A stretch of DNA of 64,000 bases from an uncultured Clostridia bacterium. Its GTDB lineage: Bacteria; Bacillota; Clostridia; Oscillospirales; Ruminococcaceae. Made by a program: the position numbers and the translations under genes. Shown one piece after another: positions 1-8,519 of this stretch. The first letter of the stretch is position 1. Every line of letters starts with the position of its first letter. The stretch spans positions 1 to 64,000 of the forward strand of contig CANQWC010000007.1 of NCBI GenBank assembly GCA_947627455.1, in the 5' to 3' direction. A model generated the notes under the pieces. It saw nothing but the letters and a program-made list of their open reading frames with translations, made no database searches and was not told where the DNA came from.

Positions 1-60
1 GATTTATGAACTTTCTGAACTTTCAGCACATTCAGGCTTAGAAAGTGCGGAAAGTACAGA

Positions 61-354
61 TTGTGTATGAGAAAGGACGATAAAATGAACGATATTGAGA
101 AAAAGGAAATTATTGGGAACATTGTGGAGCTGCTTGAAAGGCTCATCGACGATAAGGAGAGCGGCGAACTGAAGCGCGAACCGGTCGAAATGCTGACGAT
201 AAAGGAGTGCGCCGGTGCGGTTTCGGGGCTGTCGGAGCATACCGTGCGCAAGCTCGTCGCGCAGGGCAAGGTCAAGTCAATCCGCACGGGCGAGGGCAAG
301 CGCGGGAAGATTCTTGTCAACAAAGCCGACCTGCTTAACTATTTTCAGCGGTGA
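61..354 (+). CDS. Excisionase/helix-turn-helix DNA-binding protein
   Basis: LTIKECAGAVSGLSEHTVRKLVAQGKVKSIRTGEGKRGKILVNKADLLNYF resembles HTH_17/excisionase fold. Confidence 0.7.
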   Translation: MCMRKDDKMNDIEKKEIIGNIVELLERLIDDKESGELKREPVEMLTIKECAGAVSGLSEHTVRKLVAQGKVKSIRTGEGKRGKILVNKADLLNYFQR

Positions 355-932
355 TTTTTGAGGAGATTAGGGCGGCGGTGGATATGTCGACGGTGGCAAA
401 GGGGTATGGGTTGAAAATCAACAGGGCGGGAATGGCGATTTGTCCGTTTCATGCCGAAAAAACGCCCTCGGCGAAGATTTATCCTGACGGGTTTCATTGC
501 TTTGGGTGTGGGGTGCATGCCGATGTTATCGGGTTTACGCAGAGGCTGTTTGGGCTTGCGAGGCCCATCGACGCGGCAAGGAAACTTAATGATGATTTTC
601 TGCTGCACCTCGACGTTGACGGCGGGGCATCGCCCGCGCAGGTGAGCGAGTATCGCAGGCGGCAGCACGAGCGCGAGAAGTATGAGCGGTGGGAGAATGA
701 AGCGTGGCTGATGCTGTGTTCGTACTACAAGTTGCTGCGGGAGTGGCGGGAGATGGTGCCAGACTGCCCTGACGATGAGCCTGACAGAAGATTTATATAC
801 GCGCTCCACAATCTTCATCATGCAGAATATTTGTGCGAGGAGTTCATCAATGCAGACGAGGACGGCAGGAAAATGATGAGGTCAGAGGTAGAGCGGATAG
901 CGGGATTTCTCGGCGGTTTGACCGCCGATTGA
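351..932 (+). CDS. CHC2 zinc-finger DNA primase-like protein
   Basis: CPFHAEKTPSAKIYPDGFHCFGCG is a DnaG-type zinc finger. Confidence 0.8.
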   Translation: MIFEEIRAAVDMSTVAKGYGLKINRAGMAICPFHAEKTPSAKIYPDGFHCFGCGVHADVIGFTQRLFGLARPIDAARKLNDDFLLHLDVDGGASPAQVSEYRRRQHEREKYERWENEAWLMLCSYYKLLREWREMVPDCPDDEPDRRFIYALHNLHHAEYLCEEFINADEDGRKMMRSEVERIAGFLGGLTAD

Positions 933-1034
933 CCCCGTAGGGCGCAAGGGCGCTTTTGGCTTGCCGAAAGTGCTTTTGCGTTACTTTCGCGGAAAGTAAC
1001 AAAGGCGAAGCAACTTTTATTTATAAGGAGGACT

Positions 1035-2249
1035 ATGAAAAGAACGATTAGCACGATGGTGGGCAAAGGTTCGGTCAATCACAACAGCCGCAAATTCAAG
1101 GCGGCGAACGTGGACGGCGAGCGCACCAACCGAAATATTGATTATTGCAACGAGGACATCAAGGCGGTTTATCATGAGCTTTTCGACGACGCTTTGGAGC
1201 GGTACAACTCTAAGCAGACCCGAGAGGACAGGAGAATCTCCGACTACTATGAGAAAATTCGCTCGGGCAAGCAGGAGAAGCCGTTTCATGAGTTAATCCT
1301 GCAAATCGGTGATAAAGATAACATGGGAGCCACGACCGAGAACGGTGAACTTGCCAAACAGGTTTTGGACGAGTATTATCAAGGCTTTCAAAAGCGAAAT
1401 CCCACACTCCGAGTTTTTTCTGCTCACCTGCATATGGACGAAGCCACGCCACATTTGCACATTGACTTTGTTCCGTTTACGACAGGTAGCAAGCGCGGAC
1501 TTGATACCCGCGTTTCGCTAAAACAGGCACTTGCCGCACTCGGCTTTAAGGGCGGCACAAGGGGCATGACCGAGTGGAATCAGTGGGTGCAGGCTGAGAA
1601 ACAGACTCTCGCGGAGGTAATGCTCAACCACGGCATAGAGTGGGAGCAAAAAGGCACTCACGAAAAGCACCTGTCGGTTCTGGACTTTGAGAAAAAGCAG
1701 CGTGCCGAGGAGGTCGAGCAGCTTAACGCCGAGATTGAATCCGCAAAAAATGACTTGCGGACGGTTGAAAAGCAGTTAAATCAGACCGTCCCGAAGCTAA
1801 AGAGCGCGGAGAAGTTGGCGCAGGATTTTCCTGATGATGTTGATAAGTTGCTGCCTGAGGCGGGAACATTGGAATCTGCGAAAACATATCGCGAGAAAAA
1901 GGCGAAACCTGTGCTTGACAAGGCGGTCAGGCTCATCAAGTCGCTGCATCACTCGCTGCTGGATTTGCGGGGCGAAAATTTCAACCTCAAAAGCAAAGCA
2001 AGCAGCTTGGAAAAAGAAAACTCCGCATTAAAAGCAGAGGTCGGCAAGTATAAACAGAAAGCCGAAACCTCCATTGTCGCAGCCCTGCGTAAGTCCCAGA
2101 AAGAAGCGGAGCAGGAAAGAATCAGGAACGATCTGGCGGCTGCGGTGCAGGTAATCGACCGAAACGGTTTGCGGGGAGAGTTTGAGGCGGCAAAAAAGCC
2201 AAAAAGGAACGAGAAAAAACTTAGTGGTGACTTGACATCTGCGATTTAA
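1035..2249 (+). CDS. MobV/Pre-type plasmid recombination protein (relaxase)
   Basis: HLHMDEATPHLHIDFVP relaxase histidine motif; coiled-coil C-terminus. Confidence 0.85.
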   Translation: MKRTISTMVGKGSVNHNSRKFKAANVDGERTNRNIDYCNEDIKAVYHELFDDALERYNSKQTREDRRISDYYEKIRSGKQEKPFHELILQIGDKDNMGATTENGELAKQVLDEYYQGFQKRNPTLRVFSAHLHMDEATPHLHIDFVPFTTGSKRGLDTRVSLKQALAALGFKGGTRGMTEWNQWVQAEKQTLAEVMLNHGIEWEQKGTHEKHLSVLDFEKKQRAEEVEQLNAEIESAKNDLRTVEKQLNQTVPKLKSAEKLAQDFPDDVDKLLPEAGTLESAKTYREKKAKPVLDKAVRLIKSLHHSLLDLRGENFNLKSKASSLEKENSALKAEVGKYKQKAETSIVAALRKSQKEAEQERIRNDLAAAVQVIDRNGLRGEFEAAKKPKRNEKKLSGDLTSAI

Positions 2250-2299
2250 TGCGGTAAAATTGTGGGTGAAAGGTACGCCGTGTGTAGAAAGGGTACATT

Positions 2300-3460
2300 A
2301 TGGCAACAATTCAAAAGCGCGGCGGCAGCTACCTGATTAGGGTGAGCTGCGGCTACGATGTCAAAGGCAAGCAAATCATACGGTCAAAAACGTGGAAACC
2401 TGAGCGGAAAATGACCCCGAATCAGCTTGAAAAAGAATTAAATCGGCAGGCGGTGATTTTTGAGGAGGAATGCAACAGCGGTTATCAGAGCGGCGCGGTG
2501 AAGTTTGAAGCGTTTGCGGAACAGTGGTTTGACGAGTACGCGAAACCGAACCTGCGCAACACTACTTATGAGCGCATGCTGATGTTGAGGAAAAGGGTTT
2601 ACGCCGCGCTCGGGCATTTGCGAATGGACAAAATCACGCCGAGAGATATTCAGATTTTTGTCAATTCGATGCTTGAAGATGGCGCGAATGAAAGGAACGG
2701 CAAGGCGCTTGCGCCGAAAACGGTAAGGCATAACCTCGAGCTTGTGTCGGACGTGTTCGCCTACGCCGTGAGAATGGGCGTGGTCAGGGAGAATCCCTGC
2801 TCAAAAGTCGTCCTCCCGAAGAACGAGCAGACCGAAAAAGAAATTTACACCGCAGAGGACATTCGCAGGTTTTTGAGCCTCTTGAACGGCGAGCCGCTCA
2901 AATACCAAGCGTTCTTCAACCTCATGGTTTACAGCGGTTTCAGACGTGGAGAGATGCTCGGGTTGGAGTGGAAAGACGTCGATTTTGAGAGCAACATCAT
3001 CAGCGTGAGGAGAACGTCCAACTACACTGCGGCTCGGGGTACATACACCGACACGACCAAGACAAAAAAGTCGCAAAGGACGCTCAAATTTCCGCAGGCG
3101 GTGATGGACATTCTCAGGCGGCACCGCGACGAGCAGCGCGCCCATGCCGAAAGGCTCGGCGACAAGTGGGTCGAAACGGACAGGCTTTTCACGAAGTGGA
3201 ACGGCGAGCCGATGTATAACGGGCAACCGTACTCGTGGTTGAAAAAGTTTTGCGAGGAAAACGGCTTGCCGTTCCACGGGATTCACTCGTTCAGGCACAC
3301 GTTTGCGTCGCTGCTCGTGAATCAAGGCGTGGATATTGTCACCGTGTCGGGCGCGCTCGGGCACTCCACCGTTTCCACGACGGGAAACATCTACTGCCAC
3401 ATGCTTGAACAGGCGCAGGCAAAGATTTCGGGCGCGGTGAGCGAGGCACTGAATCTGTGA
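2300..3460 (+). CDS. int: Tyrosine recombinase/integrase
   Basis: SGFRRGEMLGLEW...HSFRHTFASLLVNQGVDIVTVSGALGHSTVSTTGNIYCH: R-H-x-x-R-Y catalytic signature. Confidence 0.92.
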   Translation: MATIQKRGGSYLIRVSCGYDVKGKQIIRSKTWKPERKMTPNQLEKELNRQAVIFEEECNSGYQSGAVKFEAFAEQWFDEYAKPNLRNTTYERMLMLRKRVYAALGHLRMDKITPRDIQIFVNSMLEDGANERNGKALAPKTVRHNLELVSDVFAYAVRMGVVRENPCSKVVLPKNEQTEKEIYTAEDIRRFLSLLNGEPLKYQAFFNLMVYSGFRRGEMLGLEWKDVDFESNIISVRRTSNYTAARGTYTDTTKTKKSQRTLKFPQAVMDILRRHRDEQRAHAERLGDKWVETDRLFTKWNGEPMYNGQPYSWLKKFCEENGLPFHGIHSFRHTFASLLVNQGVDIVTVSGALGHSTVSTTGNIYCHMLEQAQAKISGAVSEALNL

Positions 3461-3511
3461 CGGGGGCAGGGCAAAGTAAAGAACAAATAAAGAACAATGC
3501 ATTTTTTGGGA

Positions 3512-3558
3512 AAAACAAAAGCCCTCAAAACAGCCTATATAGGCGTTTTAAGAGCTTT
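3512..3558. terminator. Imperfect hairpin between integrase end and attL; on the minus strand it would follow tRNA-Ala if the prophage were removed
   Basis: aaagccctcaaaacagcctatataggcgttttaagagcttt is a long imperfect inverted repeat with T-rich flanks. Confidence 0.55.
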
Positions 3559-3561
3559 AGG

Positions 3562-3570
3562 TGGTGGAGC
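3562..3570. other. Predicted prophage attL core (TGGTGGAGC)
   Basis: Identical 9 bp at 44208-44216 at the tRNA-Ala 3' end; joining the phage ends gives an inverted-repeat attP. Confidence 0.65.
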
Positions 3571-3662
3571 GAATTCAGTCATATCCGAACACGCCGACCC
3601 TTCTTTTATAATGGATATGCGGTCCTTGTGGTCCCGCTTAAAGCAGCATAATAAATAAATTT

Positions 3663-3696
3663 GCCCCCTCAGACGAAGTTATGCGACTGAGGGGGC
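3663..3696. terminator. Rho-independent terminator downstream of endolysin
   Basis: gccccctcag...ctgagggggc: 10-bp perfect stem. Confidence 0.75.
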
Positions 3697-3718
3697 TTTG
3701 TAAGGAGTGCTGGAGATG

Positions 3719-4396
3719 TCAAAGCTTATTTAGCCCCGCCTTTTTGATGATCGCCGCATAGTCCTTATACGCGATATCGGCGTCGAGCTTTGAGGCGATC
3801 AAGCTGCCTTTTGGGTAGACCCATTTGAGCTTCAGGCTGCTCGTGTGCTGCCAGATTCCGGGGATCTCTCGCTTATAAAGCTCTTTGCGCCTTGCCTCGG
3901 TGGTGTAGCACGCGAGCCAGACGTCGAAGTGTTTGAGCCTGTCCATGTCGAGATAATTCTTCGCCCAGTCGGCGTTGCAGTAGAGCATGGTGTAATATCC
4001 CGAGGCTTCGACTTCTTGCATAAATGCGAGGGCGATGTCGGTGCGCTGGCGGGTGGTGAGCGTTTTGAGGCTCTTGTCCTCGATGTCGAATGCTACGGGG
4101 TAGTCGAGCTTTTTGCCGCGGATCCAGTAAAGGAAGCACTGAGCCTCGCGCTTTGCCTCGGAGACGGTCGTCGCGTAGGTGTAGTGGTAAGCGCCGACGT
4201 GAAGCCCTGCGGCCTTTGCGGCGGCATAGTGGCTCTCAAAGGCCTTATCTTTTTGGCTGTCGTACATTCCGTAGCCCGCCCTGAGCATGACAAAATCATA
4301 GCCGAGTGATTTAAGCTTCACAAAGTCGACCTTTGTGCGGCCGTCTGAATGCGCCTGATATTTAGACATGTCGATTCCTTTGATTTGTACTGCCAT
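3719..4396 (-). CDS. GH25 lysozyme endolysin
   Basis: IKGIDMSKYQ...FVMLRAGYGMY...VGAYHYTYA...DYPVAFDIEDKS. Confidence 0.92.
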   Translation of the reverse strand: MAVQIKGIDMSKYQAHSDGRTKVDFVKLKSLGYDFVMLRAGYGMYDSQKDKAFESHYAAAKAAGLHVGAYHYTYATTVSEAKREAQCFLYWIRGKKLDYPVAFDIEDKSLKTLTTRQRTDIALAFMQEVEASGYYTMLYCNADWAKNYLDMDRLKHFDVWLACYTTEARRKELYKREIPGIWQHTSSLKLKWVYPKGSLIASKLDADIAYKDYAAIIKKAGLNKL

Positions 4397-4408
4397 ATTA
4401 TGCCCCTC

Positions 4409-4615
4409 TCACTCTTCGTCGACTTCAGGAAGCCCTGCGATGCTCGTCAGATACGACAGTAAGGCCGCAAGGACGGTTGAAGAGACAACGATGCGCCAGT
4501 CTACGGCCGAGATTACGGCAGCCGAGCCGATTGTTGCGATAGCGGTCTGAGCCGCGGTTTTGAGTGCGCGGACGGTCGCGGCCGCCCACCACTTCGGATT
4601 AAGTAAGTTTTTCAT
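4409..4615 (-). CDS. Phage holin (r1t-like)
   Basis: 68 aa, two hydrophobic segments, adjacent to endolysin. Confidence 0.7.
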   Translation of the reverse strand: MKNLLNPKWWAAATVRALKTAAQTAIATIGSAAVISAVDWRIVVSSTVLAALLSYLTSIAGLPEVDEE

Positions 4616-4618
4616 AAT

Positions 4619-4960
4619 TTATTCCTCCTTTTTGGTGTTTCTTTCGAGCGCATAAATACGTCTTTCCGTCTCTTTTAGTGAGGTTTCGACCTTTACGACG
4701 CGCTCGGTTAGGTTGTTGATGTCTTCTTTCAGGGTGCGCATATCTGCCTTGATGTCACGGGTATCACTGGAAATTCCATCGAGTTTTACATTGATTGTCG
4801 CCATGTCCGCCGCGCGGGAAGCTGCATCGGCCACGGCTTTGTCTTTTTCCGTGTCCGTGTTTTGCTTATTGCTACGGTGCTGGGTCTGGGAATTGAAGTA
4901 GATGGAGACAAGTAAGGCAGCAAGCGAGATGCAAATAGGTATCACTGACAGCCAAGTCAT
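4619..4960 (-). CDS. Membrane-anchored coiled-coil protein, lysis module
   Basis: N-terminal TM segment then coiled coil; overlaps upstream ORF by ATGA. Confidence 0.5.
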   Translation of the reverse strand: MTWLSVIPICISLAALLVSIYFNSQTQHRSNKQNTDTEKDKAVADAASRAADMATINVKLDGISSDTRDIKADMRTLKEDINNLTERVVKVETSLKETERRIYALERNTKKEE

Positions 4961-5124
4961 ACAGTGCCCTCCTTTCCCTGTTCTTCTTTATAGGTTGCGA
5001 GAGCGCGGGCTTCTTCCGCGTCGAGTGCCCGATGTTGGGCCACTTCGCTGAGGAGGGCCCCGACTTGTCGGGTTAGTTTTTCGATGATTTCCTGCTGCTC
5101 TAAGCATAGCGTTTCATAGTCCAA
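4957..5124 (-). CDS. Small coiled-coil protein (55 aa, TTG start), absent from supplied ORF list
   Basis: AAAGGAG-TACACT-TTG; LDYETLCLEQQEIIEKLTRQVGALLSEVAQHRALDAEEARALATYKEEQGKEGTV*; overlaps RT stop and downstream ATG. Confidence 0.6.
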   Translation of the reverse strand: MDYETLCLEQQEIIEKLTRQVGALLSEVAQHRALDAEEARALATYKEEQGKEGTV

Positions 5125-6181
5125 AGTGTACTCCTTTCATCTTTTCTGCGAAATATTTATCCATTTCGCCGACCAAGTGATAGCTGTTATAAGTTTTGGC
5201 GTAGCTACGCCATGATTGATAGCTTTGCAGTATAGAGGCCGTGGATATCCTCCCCGCGTCATACTCTTTTCTCATGAATGAGATCCGCCGACGTTCCGCT
5301 CGGAGATTATCATAACTCAATCGTAGAACGATCTTACCCGTGTCGGATATATGTACACGCTTTTTCAGATAAGTGAAATCATCGGTCAGCGGGCGAATCA
5401 TGGTCTTTTTGCGGTTCAGCTCAATGCCGTGCTCGGCATATTTCTCGGCCACGCGCTCGAGGCAATATTCCAGATATTTTATATCAGGGTGAATAATATA
5501 GCTGTCGTCATTATATCGGGCGTAGCAGTGGATACCGAGCTGGCACTGAATCATCTTATCAATGTCAGAGGGGTAATATATAGCACCGTCCTGAGATATC
5601 TCCGAACCGAGCCCGATGCCGACGTCGCCATTAAAGGAATTGATGAAGAACGCGACGAAATAGTGAAGCCTCTCATCTTCAAGCAAATAACAAAATTTGT
5701 CTATCAGGGCTTGATGCGGAATCGAGCCGAAATAATCGTGCAAGTCCATTGTGAGGATCCCGCCAGTTTTACCGTAGCGGGCGAAGTGCCAGCGCAAATG
5801 TTCGACGAGGCGCTTGAGCGCGAGCTGAGTGCCCTTGCCTTCCTGACTGGCCGTGTTGTCGTAAATAAGCCGCGGTATTATCATCGGCCGCAAAACATTA
5901 TTGCTGAGGAGCTTTTGCACTACTCTTTCGGAGATATGCACCGCGAGAATGTGTCGAAGCTTTCCGCGCTCGACAAGGTCAAACTTTACGAAGCCCCTGC
6001 CTTTGAACGTCTGATCAGCGATCTCTTGCCGAATACTTGCGGCCCACCTCAGCGTGTCTATCTCGAAGCGCTGCACCGATGCTTTCCAGCGAACCCCTTC
6101 GGCGCATTTATGCGCGGCTCTGAGAATGGCATCAGAATCGGTCATCGTTTCGAGAGTGGGTTTCAATTTAGGGCCGCGCAC
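5114..6181 (-). CDS. DGR reverse transcriptase (GTG start at 6181, or ATG at 6145)
   Basis: DNTASQEGKGTQLAL, GILTMDLHDYFGSI, IGLGSEISQ (DGR-type SQ motif), YARYNDDSYII active site. Confidence 0.95.
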   Translation of the reverse strand: MRGPKLKPTLETMTDSDAILRAAHKCAEGVRWKASVQRFEIDTLRWAASIRQEIADQTFKGRGFVKFDLVERGKLRHILAVHISERVVQKLLSNNVLRPMIIPRLIYDNTASQEGKGTQLALKRLVEHLRWHFARYGKTGGILTMDLHDYFGSIPHQALIDKFCYLLEDERLHYFVAFFINSFNGDVGIGLGSEISQDGAIYYPSDIDKMIQCQLGIHCYARYNDDSYIIHPDIKYLEYCLERVAEKYAEHGIELNRKKTMIRPLTDDFTYLKKRVHISDTGKIVLRLSYDNLRAERRRISFMRKEYDAGRISTASILQSYQSWRSYAKTYNSYHLVGEMDKYFAEKMKGVHFGL

Positions 6182-6330
6182 GGTGTACCCGTCGCCTCTC
6201 GCAATCCGAAGAGTGAAAGAGGGCCGCGGCCAGTTGCTCGGCTGTCAGCCGAACGCGACGCGCATCTCCCTGTATCAACAGTATCGGGACCGATTTCACT
6301 CTCGCTACTTTCCTGCCCAAGTAAATACGT

Positions 6331-6458
6331 CCGAAGGGCGCGACCCCATTGGTGTTCGAGGCATTGTTGTTGTTCGCGCTGCCGCTCGAGTTCACATTGC
6401 AGAAATTGCTCGAGTTCGTAGTGTTAGGCGAACGCAGCCACCAGTTCGACGTGGAGCC
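6331..6458 (-). repeat. DGR template repeat (TR), 128 bp non-coding
   Basis: Aligns without gaps to 7134-7261; 15 mismatches, all at coding-strand A of TR. Confidence 0.96.
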
Positions 6459-6491
6459 ATACCGGCAAAAAACAGAGACGCGGCCGCTATA

Positions 6492-7031
6492 TCAGCACTT
6501 TGGCCTGATATACTCTTTGTAGATTTTCTTGTCGGCATCAAGCAGCGCACTTATAAGCTTGTAAGCGGTCTCGCAGCTCTCACCGATCTCCAGCTCCTGA
6601 TCGGACAGCTTTTTCTTATATTCCGCTTCCTGACGCCTGCGACGTTCCTCAGCGTCGGAGATTTCCTTCGGGCTGAGGTTCTTTTTCTGCTTTGAGGGCT
6701 TGCCCTCTGAGGCGTGGTCGTGGCGCTTCACGAGCTCAAGAAAAATAAAACCAGCAGTAGAGATATGATTGAGCAGGCCGCGGGCGATAAGCAAATGCTC
6801 GCGGCGGAGCTTATAATCTTCTTCGGAGCTGTATTTCGAGAGGTATATTGAATCCGCAATCTGGAGATGCTCAAGACAGCTCAGCGCCGACTTGATGATC
6901 CCGTCGCCGTAGTTCGCTTTATATTTCTGAGGCTTATTCGCCATGATTTCGGCAAGGCGTATATTCAGCGTATAAACTTCGTATATAAATTGAGCCGACG
7001 ACGCTTTTCTTTTCCAGACGGGGACGGACAC
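6492..7031 (-). CDS. avd: DGR accessory variability determinant (Avd-like), likely GTG start
   Basis: AAAGGAGG upstream of GTG 7031; helical VSVPVWKRKASSAQFIYEVYTLNIRLAEIMANKPQKY...; position between VR and TR. Confidence 0.8.
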   Translation of the reverse strand: MSVPVWKRKASSAQFIYEVYTLNIRLAEIMANKPQKYKANYGDGIIKSALSCLEHLQIADSIYLSKYSSEEDYKLRREHLLIARGLLNHISTAGFIFLELVKRHDHASEGKPSKQKKNLSPKEISDAEERRRRQEAEYKKKLSDQELEIGESCETAYKLISALLDADKKIYKEYIRPKC

Positions 7032-7075
7032 CTGCGCGTTCCTCCTTTCTTTTTTAATTTTTATAAGGGTAGGTC

Positions 7076-7092
7076 GGCGGCACAAGGCCGCC
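7076..7092. promoter_or_regulatory. Hairpin downstream of VR (candidate DGR cruciform/hairpin)
   Basis: GGCGGC-acaag-GCCGCC perfect 6-bp stem, between VR stop and avd start. Confidence 0.5.
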
Positions 7093-7123
7093 TTCCTTTT
7101 TTAGGTGAAAACGGGGTATAGGG

Positions 7124-8284
7124 TTAGATACAGCCGAAGGGCGCGACCCCATGGGTGGCCGAGGCATTGCTGTGGTTCGCGCTGCCGCCCGAGGACACAA
7201 TGCAGAAATAGCTCGAGTTCGTAGCGCCAGGCGAACGCAGCCACCAGAGCGACGTGGAGCCCTGAGCGTGTTTGACGCGGTGCTGGGTCTCGTTCTTGTA
7301 GTAGTCGACCTGACCGAGCGCCGCCGCTTCGGTGGCGTTGGAGTATGAGCAGATACCGAAAATCTCCATTTCCGCACGAAGCGCGAAGTAATCGTGCGAT
7401 TCTTTGTTCAGCGAACCGTTGTATGTCTCGGCCGTAGTGACCTTCATCTCTTTGAAGATCGGGCGAATCGTCTCGGGGACCGCGTTGTAGAATACCTTGT
7501 TGCACCAGGTACGGCGAGCGCACCCGTCCCAAGAGCCGCTGTTTGTGCCCGTGTCGTTCATGTACCCCTTTTCGTTGAGGCAGTCGACGAGATCAACCTG
7601 AAAATGTATCTTTTTGCCGTCGACCCTCGAAATTCCGGGGGTAGCGCCCGCGTGTGACAGTACAAGCTTGACCTGCTGGCCTTCATGCGCTTCACCGACG
7701 CCGGTAGCGGCCATGGCGCCGAGAGTGACGATGCGGGTATCTCCGACCTGCCAACCGCAATCCTCAGCAAGGTCGACGAGACCTTTATCGGCCGCGGCAA
7801 GAAGCTTGACAATCTGCTCGTCGGTACCGTCTGCCCAGCTGACTACGTCATAGTCGCCGCCCTGCGAGAGCGTGCAGGGGTAAACGCCATAAAACTGAAC
7901 CTGCTCGACGTGTGTCGAGGGCTGCTCATCGCCCGAAGCGGTCGCCGAGATTGTATACTCGGTCATGCCCTCGGGCAGGACGAGCTGAGACACGACGAGC
8001 TCAGGCGGGACTACGCCCTCGTAGCTTTCCGACCCGCCCTTGATGGTGTAGGCCTGACCGCTGAAAACTTCCTCAAAAGTTATTTTCAGCGTGGCGCCGC
8101 CGGCGACGGCCTCTTCCTTCTTGACGTAGCCTTCAAGAGCCTTGGCGACGGCCTGACTTTGAATCGGGTTCGCCGAATCGGGGTTGAGGGTTGATTCGGT
8201 TTCGGGCTTCTGTTTCTTGATGAACTCTCTAATTGCGATAAGTGCGTCCTTGCCCAGGACAGCGGCGTCAAATTCATTCGGCAT
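7124..8284 (-). CDS. DGR target protein; tail-associated with DUF6273/C-type-lectin-like C-terminus
   Basis: WWLRSPGATNSSYFCIVSSGGSANHSNASATHGVAPFGCI* encoded by VR; N-terminal repeat shared with tail fibre ORF. Confidence 0.9.
   Translation of the reverse strand: MPNEFDAAVLGKDALIAIREFIKKQKPETESTLNPDSANPIQSQAVAKALEGYVKKEEAVAGGATLKITFEEVFSGQAYTIKGGSESYEGVVPPELVVSQLVLPEGMTEYTISATASGDEQPSTHVEQVQFYGVYPCTLSQGGDYDVVSWADGTDEQIVKLLAAADKGLVDLAEDCGWQVGDTRIVTLGAMAATGVGEAHEGQQVKLVLSHAGATPGISRVDGKKIHFQVDLVDCLNEKGYMNDTGTNSGSWDGCARRTWCNKVFYNAVPETIRPIFKEMKVTTAETYNGSLNKESHDYFALRAEMEIFGICSYSNATEAAALGQVDYYKNETQHRVKHAQGSTSLWWLRSPGATNSSYFCIVSSGGSANHSNASATHGVAPFGCI
7134..7261 (-). repeat. DGR variable repeat (VR) at 3' end of target gene
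   Basis: 113/128 identity to TR; ends in the GC-rich IMH-like GGGGTCGCGCCCTTCGG. Confidence 0.96.
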
Positions 8285-8519
8285 TTAAAATCTCCTCCGT
8301 TTCTTTAGTTGTAAAAAGCTGAACTTTATTATCTTCGATCGCTTGATCGACTTCCCTGAGTTTATCCGAGAGGCCGCTGATGGCGCTTATCGGGTGAGAA
8401 TTCTCGGCGTCGCGGTGTATGAGTTTTTCGTGATCGTTCTCGAGAACGGTCTGAGCCTCGTCGAGCTCCATATCGACTGAGGTGGCGTTTTCCTCGATGT
8501 CGAGCATAATTTCGGCCAT
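8274..8519 (-). CDS. Small phage tail-module protein
   Basis: Overlapping start/stop with neighbours. Confidence 0.5.
   Translation of the reverse strand: MAEIMLDIEENATSVDMELDEAQTVLENDHEKLIHRDAENSHPISAISGLSDKLREVDQAIEDNKVQLFTTKETEEILNAE

Larger units (their letters stand above)
1..3561. mobile_element. Right end of an integrative/mobilizable element (IME/ICE-like), truncated by the window edge
   Basis: Co-directional excisionase-like HTH, CHC2 primase-like, MobV relaxase and tyrosine integrase ORFs. Confidence 0.75.

Noticed and set aside
2801-3502. 233-aa minus-strand ORF antisense to the tyrosine integrase
   Set aside because: Shadow ORF; the integrase has catalytic motifs.
3457-3651. 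64-aa ORF as an independent gene
   Set aside because: Its 3' part is better explained as the excised-state extension of the serine recombinase; the 5' part is the hairpin and integrase tail.
6168-6395. 75-aa minus-strand ORF containing NSSGSANNNNASNTNGVAPFGRIYLG
   Set aside because: This is the TR read in the VR frame. TR is a non-coding template; similarity to the target C-terminus is explained by the DGR.
5351-6421. 356-aa plus-strand ORF antisense to the RT
   Set aside because: It mirrors the RT and TR on the opposite strand; the RT has clear conserved motifs while this has none.
7054-7532. Minus-strand ORFs overlapping the DGR target in other frames
   Set aside because: Frame shadows of the GC-rich target gene; no motifs or RBS support.
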